The translations under genes were made by a program, and so were the position numbers. Below, in pieces: positions 7,563 to 13,827 of a stretch of 17,214 bases of DNA (the first letter of the stretch is position 1; every line of letters starts with the position of its first letter). The notes under the pieces are model-generated. The model saw only the letters and a list, made by a program, of their open reading frames with translations. It was not told where the DNA came from and did no database searches. The stretch is from a bacterium (GTDB taxonomy: Bacteria > SZUA-79 > Acidulodesulfobacterales > Acidulodesulfobacteraceae), in the NCBI GenBank assembly GCA_021800805.1, contig JAJYYR010000012.1:1-17214 (forward strand). The letters are read 5' to 3'.

Positions 7563-8612
7563 TCATGCAATACTCCATTTCCCTTTCAATGCCGAAATTT
7601 TATAACCTCTTTTTTTAATAAAAGGTTCTACCTCGGAATTAGCCGGGAACTCTAAATTAAATTCCCTTTCCAAATCAATTAATAATTGCGACCCAAGCAT
7701 ATCTTTATATTTATCGGAGAGGCAAATCTTATACCACGATTCCAAATCTGATATAGTTATTATTCCCTGAATCCTTTCGCTGAACGCTAATTGGGTCATA
7801 ATTCTATGTATCATTTTAGCTTCGGCATCGAGGCAAACCAACACTATTTTATCGGCCATCAAGTTATCCGATACGCCTTCCGCCAAATCTTCGCTAAGGG
7901 TGAGATGCTTAACCTGAACGGCGGGTCCAAAGTTTGCCCACATATCCAAACCTCTGTCTGCCGCATTTGTGACCCCCACCCTGAATAATTTAGCAGGCAT
8001 CTTTTTTATTAAGGTTTTCCCCGACAGTCCAAGCGCCATTTCTATAAAAACCTTAAAATCGTTTAATATTTCTTTGTCGGCATTCTCAATAGACAAGCTG
8101 ACTTCGACTTTCAACGCTCGCACTATAACGCTGAATAAAGCATACACGGTTATCTCGTAAGCCTTATCAACGCTCCTTTTTAATCCCGGCGAATGCACGA
8201 ATATCGATAAAAACTTGTTTAGATCGAAATCGTCAGGTTTAACCTTAAGATATTGTAATGCATCATATACCAGGGAAAGTCTTTCTTTGAATTTATGATA
8301 AATATAATTCTCGACAATTCCATTATGTTTATTGTTATATTCGGCCAATTCCTTAACGAATGCGGGAGGCATAGCATTAGAATCGAAAACGTTGTCCTGG
8401 TATTTTTGAGACGATGTCGATATCCTTCCCACTAAAAGCTTGCTGACCTCGTCCCGCCACCGCTTACTAATATTTCTATAGGTTTCAACATTTAATAGGT
8501 CTATGTCCGCCCCTTTTCTGTATTTATATAAAACTTCGGCTATCTGAACAGGTTTATATAAATGAACCCTGCTTATGTTAATTATTTTGTCCAACGCATC
8601 CTTGCTTTTCAT
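7563..8612 (-). CDS. type II restriction endonuclease, HaeII-like
   Basis: A 349-residue protein that I judge, from memory of the family, to be HaeII-like (HaeII itself cleaves RGCGCY). The N-terminal KIINISRVHLYKPVQIAEVL and the region RVGVTNAADRGLDMWANF followed by AVQVKHLTL are the recognisable parts. D223 and Q233-V-K235 fit a PD-(D/E)xK nuclease core (D...QxK variant); E153 may be an additional acidic residue. Its ATG directly follows the TAA of the methyltransferase (8613-8615). Placement between an m5C methylase and vsr supports the restriction role independently. The recognition sequence is an inference from family resemblance only; no alignment was run. Confidence 0.8.
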   Translation of the reverse strand: MKSKDALDKIINISRVHLYKPVQIAEVLYKYRKGADIDLLNVETYRNISKRWRDEVSKLLVGRISTSSQKYQDNVFDSNAMPPAFVKELAEYNNKHNGIVENYIYHKFKERLSLVYDALQYLKVKPDDFDLNKFLSIFVHSPGLKRSVDKAYEITVYALFSVIVRALKVEVSLSIENADKEILNDFKVFIEMALGLSGKTLIKKMPAKLFRVGVTNAADRGLDMWANFGPAVQVKHLTLSEDLAEGVSDNLMADKIVLVCLDAEAKMIHRIMTQLAFSERIQGIITISDLESWYKICLSDKYKDMLGSQLLIDLEREFNLEFPANSEVEPFIKKRGYKISALKGKWSIA

Positions 8613-9593
8613 TTATCCCATCCTTACGAAAAGATCTTGCGATGTATCGTATAAGTTAATTTCATCTCTGGACAATGGCCCGTAATCCATAGCTTTCCTC
8701 ATTGATTGGGCCACTTCTCTAATTAAAGAGACCGGTACGGAATTTCCGGCAAGCCTCCCTATATATGTTTCCGAAACAATTTTAAAATCATTCGGAAAAC
8801 CCTGCAAAAGCAATTGTTCTCTCGGGGTCAATCTTCTGATTCCGTCAACGAGCAGATAATTATAAGAGGCGCCGGCTCTCAATGCGCAGGAAAATTCATG
8901 CACTCCGATGTTTCCGCCTTTGTTCTCATGCCATATAGAGGGCTTTGGTATCGATTTTCCTTTTATTTTTTCCAATCTTTTTTTTATTATATGTTCGGAA
9001 GCGAAATATTTCTTGTCAACTTTAGAATGGTCTTCAATAATATCTTTTAAACTTGTTCTTTTTTTGGCAGGTTCCGGAAATCCGAATGGATAATTTTCTT
9101 TAAATCCAACTATTATCACTCTTTCCCTTTTTTGAGGTAGTCCATAGTCCAATGCATTCAATACTTTCCAGTGAGTATAGTAACCAAGTCCCTTAAGCTT
9201 AGACAATATGGTTTGAAACGTCCTGTGTTTGTCGTGGCTTACAAGCCGTTTAACGTTTTCCAGAAGAAATGCTTGCGGTTTTTTATCCCTGATAATCCTT
9301 TCTATTTCAAAAAACAATGTTCCCCTTGTGTCGGCAAAACCTTTGCCGTTTCCTATTATACTGAAAGGCTGACAAGGAAATCCGGCCAGCAAAATGTCGT
9401 GGTCCGGGATTCTATCGGAGGGTATACTAGTAATATCGCCCATCGGCCTTTCCCCGAAGTTTGCTTCATACATGTCTTGCGCATGCTTATCCCACTCCGA
9501 CGAAAAAACGCATTCGCATCCCAATTCGTCAAATGGAATCCTGATTCCCCCTATGCCCGCAAATAGATCGATAAACTTTAAATTTGGATACAT
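8613..9593 (-). CDS. DNA (cytosine-5-)-methyltransferase
   Basis: A 326-residue Dcm/HhaI-type C5-cytosine methylase, the modification partner of the restriction enzyme. Ordered motifs: I FAGIGG (11-16), IV GFPCQPFS with catalytic C74, VI ENVKR (112-116), VIII QKRERVIIVG (154-163), IX RRLTPREQLLLQGFP (253-267), X GNSVPVSL (283-290). The target-recognition region lies between VIII and IX (about 180-250). The length is normal for a single-specificity enzyme. It is the first gene of the four-gene cluster. The ATG at 9593 has no Shine-Dalgarno; a candidate promoter and a tandem repeat in the leader lie just upstream. Low translation initiation may be deliberate. Confidence 0.96.
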   Translation of the reverse strand: MYPNLKFIDLFAGIGGIRIPFDELGCECVFSSEWDKHAQDMYEANFGERPMGDITSIPSDRIPDHDILLAGFPCQPFSIIGNGKGFADTRGTLFFEIERIIRDKKPQAFLLENVKRLVSHDKHRTFQTILSKLKGLGYYTHWKVLNALDYGLPQKRERVIIVGFKENYPFGFPEPAKKRTSLKDIIEDHSKVDKKYFASEHIIKKRLEKIKGKSIPKPSIWHENKGGNIGVHEFSCALRAGASYNYLLVDGIRRLTPREQLLLQGFPNDFKIVSETYIGRLAGNSVPVSLIREVAQSMRKAMDYGPLSRDEINLYDTSQDLFVRMG

Positions 9594-9596
9594 AAA

Positions 9597-9617
9597 TTAA
9601 ATGTTTAAATGTTTAAA
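9597..9617 (-). repeat. tandem repeat in the methyltransferase leader
   Basis: Read on the minus strand, this is about 2.6 copies of TTTAAACA, ending four bases before the methyltransferase ATG. It occupies the place where a ribosome-binding site would be and could serve as a regulator-binding site, or simply be AT-rich low-complexity DNA. Confidence 0.5.
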
Positions 9618-9626
9618 GATATTTTA

Positions 9627-9655
9627 ACAATAATAAAAATTAAATACATTGTCAA
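9627..9655 (-). promoter_or_regulatory. candidate promoter of the restriction-modification cluster
   Basis: On the minus strand a perfect TTGACA (9655-9650) is followed after 17 bp by TATTGT (9632-9627), a 4-of-6 match to TATAAT. Transcription would start near 9620, giving a leader of about 26 nt before the methyltransferase. The region is AT-rich, so chance matches are possible. Confidence 0.45.
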
Positions 9656-9670
9656 TTTAATTTTATCAAG

Positions 9671-10549
9671 CTATCGCCCTCCAAGATAAACCTTAGTTAC
9701 GTAATCCCTGTTATGCCCCAGTTCGTTGGAAACCGCCATTTTAGAATCCTTCTCGGAATGGCCTTCCGAAACCAGTTCCCCGTACCTTTCCTGTGCGACG
9801 GAATGTCTTACGGCGTGCATATTAAATCCGGCGTTCTTAATAGAATTACCCAGATGATACATTTCCTGCTTTAAGTTCCTGTCGGTATCGTAATTATTGT
9901 TCATTGCATATTTACGAAGTTCCGTAAGTTCTTTGAGCTTTTCGGAAGAAAGTTTTATTTCCCTCGATCTGCCGTTCTTGCACCACGAGCCTTTTAGTTT
10001 AAGCCTGCCGTTTTTTATAATTTCATAACCTTTAGACAGCGCAAGTCCGGCGTGGACGCTTTCTTCTTTGCGAAGACCGGCTATGCTTGCTATTTTTAGC
10101 TGAACGTAAACATTGGCATCTTTTCCTTTGAAATACTGAAGTTTTTCATTAATGTCAACGCCTTTAGCCTGAAGGCTTTTGTCCTTATATTCCATAACCC
10201 TTTTAAGCCCAAGTTCGCAGTTGGATATGTTAATATTAGTTCTTTTCGTTTCAAAAAGAAAAGACCGCAGGGACGATACGTAATTAATAATAGTCGCGTC
10301 TTTTAGTCTCTGGGATTTATAGTAATTTACCATTTTAGAAATATCGGCATTGTTCCATTTGCCTATGTCTCCTTTCTGATTTGCGGTAACGCCGATTCCG
10401 AAATTTCTGGCGTCTTTGGCAATACGCCTCATATCCTGCCTTATGTCGTGGTCGCTTTTGTTGCTTACTACGGATAATGGAGAATCCATCTTGTGAAAAT
10501 GTTTTATCTGCTTTAATTCCTGATTTATTTTATATTCTATTTTGGTCAT
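9671..10549 (-). CDS. second tyrosine recombinase, unrelated to the element integrase
   Basis: A 292-residue tyrosine recombinase. Catalytic set: R160 in AGLRKEES, H245 and R248 in HAVRHS, H279 in LGHNRD and Y288 in KVYLGGR. The nucleophile lies only four residues from the C-terminus. The N-terminal half (about 20-115) is a helical core-binding domain with DATIINYVSSLRSFL. It resembles proteobacterial phage integrases of the Integrase_1/SAM_2 type rather than the integrase at 293. The ATG at 10549 follows GGAGG with a 7-base gap, so an in-frame TTG at 10564 is not needed. It ends 77 bp from the methyltransferase start, reading toward it. It may have mobilised the restriction cluster, or act as a resolvase or inversion enzyme; no matching target repeat was found. 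Confidence 0.88.
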   Translation of the reverse strand: MTKIEYKINQELKQIKHFHKMDSPLSVVSNKSDHDIRQDMRRIAKDARNFGIGVTANQKGDIGKWNNADISKMVNYYKSQRLKDATIINYVSSLRSFLFETKRTNINISNCELGLKRVMEYKDKSLQAKGVDINEKLQYFKGKDANVYVQLKIASIAGLRKEESVHAGLALSKGYEIIKNGRLKLKGSWCKNGRSREIKLSSEKLKELTELRKYAMNNNYDTDRNLKQEMYHLGNSIKNAGFNMHAVRHSVAQERYGELVSEGHSEKDSKMAVSNELGHNRDYVTKVYLGGR

Positions 10550-10681
10550 TGTTATTTCCTCCAATAAATAATGTTAATTTTAAACAAAATTCCGGCATCG
10601 GCATTTTTAATATGCCTTATTACTTTATATATTTTGGAACCCAACGGTTCCGCTTTAAGGTCGAATTGTCTTTTTTTTGAT

Positions 10682-10740
10682 GGCTTTCTACCGGGTAGAC
10701 AATCCCAGCTCACTGAAGACTAAACTAAAGGGATAAAGCC
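10682..10740. other. possible three-way-junction RNA or DNA structure
   Basis: Outer stem GGCTTT (10682-10687) with AAAGCC (10735-10740) encloses two arms: TCTAC/GTAGA (10687-10699, sharing one base with the outer stem) and ATCCC/GGGAT (10702-10706 with 10730-10734). I do not recognise it as a known riboswitch or ribozyme. Either strand could carry it. Confidence 0.35.
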
Positions 10741-10874
10741 AATAATCCTTATATGTTTTTATAAAGTGATTTTCCGAATTTATAGACCCGGCAAGTCTTT
10801 TTCTGATTTTTTAGAGTTAACAGGGTAACTATGCAAGATTTCGGCTTGCGTTAGAAAGGTATTCACTGTTTCGG

Positions 10875-10909
10875 CAACTCGGAAAGGCAATGTTTTCTTT
10901 TCCGAGTTG
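10875..10909. repeat. 11-bp perfect inverted repeat
   Basis: CAACTCGGAAA (10875-10885) pairs with TTTCCGAGTTG (10899-10909) around a 13-base loop. It is the strongest simple stem in the left non-coding stretch. It is not followed by a clean T-run, so a terminator role is unlikely. Confidence 0.6.
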
Positions 10910-11115
10910 GAATAAATATTCCATTATAAAACCACTGGTTCAACCGGTATTTTCATCGCTTATCATAAGATAAACTTAAAAATCACCGCAGAACGACAGG
11001 ATTTTACAAGCCGATAGAGCAAATAGTTGCGAATTTAATAATCCGTCCGCTTCGGATTGGAAAGTTTTTGATTTTCTTTCGAAAATAGGTAAGTTTTAAT
11101 CTCTTGCGAAGATAT

Positions 11116-11157
11116 ATGATTCCCTTTAAAGCGCCGCCAATGAAAGCGCGGAATCAT
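11116..11157. repeat. inverted repeat with inner GC-rich palindrome
   Basis: ATGATTCC (11116-11123) pairs with GGAATCAT (11150-11157), and GCGC tetramers inside can extend the stem. It lies about 70 bp beyond the 3' end of the minus-strand acetyltransferase gene and could stop its transcript, though no clear T-run follows on that strand. Confidence 0.45.
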
Positions 11158-11228
11158 AAATGAATTGACTAATATTTTTATATTACCATATTTTTATAAA
11201 AAGTAAAATATAAAAAATCTGCTTTATA

Positions 11229-11579
11229 TTAAATTTTATTTTTTTCCATATAAACGGTTTCAATATCTCCGTTGCCGTATTTTTTTGTTTTAAATAGAAT
11301 ATACCCCAATTTTTTGTATAGGTGAATATTTTTATGGCTTTTTATCCCGGTGAACAACTCCAAGCGGCATGATGGGAACCGGCCCTCCGCGGCATTCATA
11401 AGCGCGCTTCCGATGCCGTGATTTTGGTAGTCAGGATGCACTGCCAACCTGCCTATATATGCGGTTCCCATTTTTTCGCACGCACGCACTGTTCCGATTA
11501 TTATATTTTCTTCGGAAACGGCTTTTAAGAATATATGGTTCCGGAACTGCGCTTTAATTTCTTCAAGGGTCTGCCGCAA
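11229..11579 (-). CDS. GNAT-family N-acetyltransferase, N-terminally short
   Basis: A 116-residue protein matching the C-terminal three quarters of a GNAT acetyltransferase, which uses acetyl-CoA to acetylate an amine. The core is visible: YIGRLAVHPDYQNHGIGSALM, with the acetyl-CoA-binding Q/R-x-x-G-x-G/A loop as QNHGIGSA, then LELFTGIKSHKNIHLYKKLGY. Typical members are about 140-160 residues and begin with a strand-helix (IRKA-like) segment missing here. An in-frame TAA at 11607-11609 rules out a long extension. The start used is TTG at 11579, without a clear Shine-Dalgarno. It is either a degraded gene or an unusually short one. It stands alone between non-coding stretches. Substrate unknown. 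Confidence 0.6.
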   Translation of the reverse strand: MRQTLEEIKAQFRNHIFLKAVSEENIIIGTVRACEKMGTAYIGRLAVHPDYQNHGIGSALMNAAEGRFPSCRLELFTGIKSHKNIHLYKKLGYILFKTKKYGNGDIETVYMEKNKI

Positions 11580-11681
11580 AACAATTAAATTTTTAAGTGC
11601 GTAATTTTACAATATGGACATTATAGCATTAATATAAAAAATAGTAATCACTCGCAGGCAATCATATTACATAAGCCTTTC

Positions 11682-11730
11682 CGCCCCCCTTCTTCAGTTT
11701 GTAAAAACCACAAACTGAAGAAGGGGGGCG
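11682..11730. repeat. perfect 20-bp inverted repeat
   Basis: Arms 11682-11701 and 11711-11730 are exact reverse complements, with a 9-base loop (TAAAAACCA). The outer part is a run of six C paired with six G. There is no T-run directly after either end, so it is not a textbook terminator. It could be a cruciform, a transcript-stabilising hairpin or the edge of a lost mobile element. Confidence 0.85.
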
Positions 11731-11735
11731 TTGAA

Positions 11736-11882
11736 GTTTGTTTCTTGCTCCGTTTGATTTTGCTTTCCAAACCGGCAAGCGGTTTGAAAAGCGAGCCTTA
11801 CGGCAAAATCAGACTCCGGCGAAACAAACAATTAAAAGCATTATATCGGGGACTCGCTTTGTCCGAACAAAGCTATCCCCGA
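11736..11882 (+). ncRNA. candidate structured RNA
   Basis: Nested stems: GTTTGTTTC (11736-11744) with GAAACAAAC (11821-11829); a 12-bp stem 11752-11763 with 11803-11814 including one wobble pair; and inside it 11764-11774 with 11780-11790, one mismatch. A further hairpin at 11846-11882 pairs TCGGGGA with TCCCCGA and GCTTTGT with ACAAAGC around CCGA. A plus-strand terminator-like hairpin follows at 11991. No known RNA family was recognised and the promoter is uncertain, so strand and ends are inferences. Confidence 0.4.
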
Positions 11883-11990
11883 ACCCTAAGCAAAATCGGG
11901 AATGAGGTAGAAAATATCGGCGCACTGGATATCGTCGGAAATTCTTTTCTGTTCGTAAGATAGGTAGTATGCAAAAGCATGTTTTTTGCG

Positions 11991-12023
11991 GGTAATTCCA
12001 GTTAAAAACTAAATTACCTTTTT
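11991..12023 (+). terminator. terminator-like hairpin on the plus strand
   Basis: GGTAATT (11991-11997) pairs with AATTACC (12012-12018), with an inner AGTT/AACT stem, followed by TTTTT (12019-12023). It would end plus-strand transcription coming from 11736-11960. It overlaps the last codons of the minus-strand gene ending at 12014. An additional weak ATGC/GCAT hairpin with six T lies at 11969-11987. Confidence 0.5.
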
Positions 12024-12433
12024 GGGTATTTGATGTAAATTTTTTCCCCGACAGCTTCCGACAGACGTTTTAATAATATATTGCTGAATATTTGATTCGG
12101 ATCAACCTGTTCCGCAACGGTTAGTTTCCCCGGATACCTTTTTATTATTTTTACATCCAACTCTAATTCGGATTTAATAAGGTTTTTCATAAAAACCCAA
12201 TGGGTTTGCGAGAGATAGACTTCCTTTTTGGTTTCATCAATCTTTTCGACAAAAACGATTAGTTCTTGGTCTTGGGATATAAATTTAAAATGGGCTTTGC
12301 TTTTCGGTAAAAGGTAATGATAGCCATCGCTTCCGAATTCCGGATCGAATACACTGTAGGGCGATAACACAAAAAAATCATCGGTTTCGCTCGTAAGGTA
12401 TAACATAACATTTGTTTTCGGTTTAATTTCCAT
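12014..12433 (-). CDS. hypothetical protein, last gene of the replication operon
   Basis: A 139-residue soluble protein that I do not recognise. It starts MEIKPKTNVMLYLTSETDDFF, is rich in alternating hydrophobic and charged residues, and is predicted to be mixed strand and helix; it has no cysteines, signal peptide or membrane segment. The C-terminus is basic (KIYIKYPKR). The ATG at 12433 has a strong GGAGG 9 bases upstream, so it is likely real and translated. It follows the DUF3987 gene by 44 bp in the same direction, suggesting it belongs to the same transcript. A role in element replication or control is only a guess from position. Confidence 0.75.
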   Translation of the reverse strand: MEIKPKTNVMLYLTSETDDFFVLSPYSVFDPEFGSDGYHYLLPKSKAHFKFISQDQELIVFVEKIDETKKEVYLSQTHWVFMKNLIKSELELDVKIIKRYPGKLTVAEQVDPNQIFSNILLKRLSEAVGEKIYIKYPKR

Positions 12434-12477
12434 GATAATTTTCCTCCATTTTTAATAACAAATTATATTGAAGAAGT

Positions 12478-13827
12478 TTAATTGGATATTTCTAAAATCG
12501 TCCTTGCCTCGGCAACATTTCTTATCCGCCGGTTATTCGCTATTACATCCCGTGTCTTTAAAATTTTTCCCGCCGCTTTGTATTCGCTTTTTAATCGTTC
12601 CACGTCACGGACTGTTTTTTCCAAGTCTGAAAGCCCGTAATGTTCCAGTAATGCCTTAATATTCGAAAAATTTACCGATATAAACCGCATCGCATAGGAA
12701 ATGTCCTCTGCATCAAGATACGTTTTTACCGCCTTGCCCAATATGCAGTGATAAATCATTGCATATTTTACCGCCTTAAACAGTGTCCTACGCGAGAAAC
12801 TTGCAGGTATGTTGTTCTTTATTTCTTCGTTTTCGGCAAAAAGAGAAAAAGACTTATCGAATTCTTTAATGGCTTCCGGCGATAGTTTATAGGTTTTGTC
12901 TTTTCTTGGTTTCGGCATTTTTTTCCATGCGGATTTTATCGTCTTCTCAATTCCTGAAGTTTTATACCGGGGGACAGACAAAGGCGGTCTGACAGGGTCA
13001 GGTTTTGCGATAATATAATTAAACCGCTGGGCGAAGCCGTCCGTTAAATCTTCCGCATCGATAGTCTTTACGAATGTTTCGAAAACATTAAGCCCTAAGA
13101 AAGCTATGGCGGGGTCTTCTACTACAATATCGCCATCCTTTTTGGTAGTCCGACTGATAGTTCCGTTTGTCGCCACGTTCAGCAAATAGTCTTTGAGTTC
13201 CTCGAGGTATGTTTGCGTCTTTATCGCTTTTATAAACTGGGCTACTTCGTCCCTTATCCATGACGTATGCGGTGCCTTTGCAAGTTCTTCAATAAATTTT
13301 GCCGACGATTGTATTCCGGCGGACAATTTATTTTTTATATCTATGACGGAAGCGTAGCGGCTTTCAGTATAGGACTTGCCGCCGCCGCTGTCGGCTAAAA
13401 CGATAGACCATATGTCTGACCTAACAGTTTGTCCTTCAAAATTTACTTTTACATTCATGTCAAGCAAATATGCAGCTAAGAAGTGCATCCCGATGCTAAA
13501 CGGTACTTCAAGCGGGATGTCGGTATATTTCTTAAATGCATTTACCGAATCTTCGATAAAAAAAGAAGCCGGGGGGATGACATAAAAGAGACGAAAATTC
13601 ACGTCATTTTTTAAAAAAATTAGTCCTTTTAGGTCGGTTTTTGCGCTTTTTGACATAGTTTCGTCAAGAACTAAATCAAGTAAATTCCTGCGGTTGCCGC
13701 CTTTTCTGCCCTTTTTTTCCGCCGTTACAAGCCCCCTGTCAGCGTCAACAGAATTACCGTTAATCCTAAGCGTCGTTTGGGTTTTAGGCGCTGACAAAGG
13801 TGTCAGCATCGCGTCAGCACTTTCCAT
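12478..13827 (-). CDS. DUF3987-type replication ATPase
   Basis: A 449-residue P-loop protein of the DUF3987 type, found in plasmids, islands and phage satellites next to primase-like proteins. Walker A is LADSGGGKS (144-152); a conserved DE (193-194) follows in WIRDEVAQF; DGFAQRF (263-269) supplies a probable arginine finger at 268. The region from about 85 to 300 is the ATPase; the C-terminal third (about 310-440) is helical and charged. The first 50 residues are low-complexity and basic. It likely acts as a helicase or loader at the element's origin. The ATG overlaps the TAA of the Toprim gene (TAATG), and AAGGGG lies about 11 bases upstream, so the two are coupled. Confidence 0.8.
   Translation of the reverse strand: MESADAMLTPLSAPKTQTTLRINGNSVDADRGLVTAEKKGRKGGNRRNLLDLVLDETMSKSAKTDLKGLIFLKNDVNFRLFYVIPPASFFIEDSVNAFKKYTDIPLEVPFSIGMHFLAAYLLDMNVKVNFEGQTVRSDIWSIVLADSGGGKSYTESRYASVIDIKNKLSAGIQSSAKFIEELAKAPHTSWIRDEVAQFIKAIKTQTYLEELKDYLLNVATNGTISRTTKKDGDIVVEDPAIAFLGLNVFETFVKTIDAEDLTDGFAQRFNYIIAKPDPVRPPLSVPRYKTSGIEKTIKSAWKKMPKPRKDKTYKLSPEAIKEFDKSFSLFAENEEIKNNIPASFSRRTLFKAVKYAMIYHCILGKAVKTYLDAEDISYAMRFISVNFSNIKALLEHYGLSDLEKTVRDVERLKSEYKAAGKILKTRDVIANNRRIRNVAEARTILEISN

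Larger units (their letters stand above)
10550..11228. other. 679-bp non-coding stretch with a chain of small hairpins
   Basis: I see no plausible gene here. There are many short inverted repeats: 10636-10651 (GGAACC/GGTTCC, 4-base loop), 10682-10740 (three-way junction), 10784-10798 followed by T5, 10815-10830, 10833-10849, 10875-10909 (11-bp perfect stem), 10934-10948, 10960-10973, 11040-11058, 11071-11086 and 11116-11157. So many in about 520 bp, on largely non-overlapping segments, suggests structured RNA or a single-strand-folding DNA site such as a replication or transfer origin. AT-rich DNA yields some by chance. Confidence 0.5.
11580..12013. other. 434-bp stretch without a convincing gene, rich in inverted repeats
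   Basis: The left 100 bp is AT-rich and holds a TATAAT-like element for the acetyltransferase side. From 11682 it becomes GC-richer and carries a perfect 20-bp hairpin, a nested stem region (11736-11829), a hairpin at 11846-11882 and a terminator-like hairpin at 11991-12018. A 72-codon plus-strand frame (11745-11963) overlaps the stems but lacks a ribosome-binding site and shows no domain. Confidence 0.5.

Noticed and set aside
9671..10549. Integron integrase with attC-like hairpins upstream
   Set aside because: The hairpins lack the paired RYYYAAC/GTTRRRY boxes of attC sites, and I saw no integron-specific insert between the catalytic motifs.
10682..10740. Hammerhead ribozyme or riboswitch in the three-way junction
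   Set aside because: A CTGAAGA matching the hammerhead CUGANGA is present, but the GAAA element and cleavage-site geometry are missing; no known riboswitch core was recognised either.
11682..11730. Factor-independent terminator
   Set aside because: The stem is strong, but no T-run follows on either strand. The better terminator candidate is at 11991-12023.
11745..11963. 72-codon plus-strand frame
   Set aside because: No Shine-Dalgarno, no domain, and the sequence is explained by strong inverted repeats; treated as non-coding.
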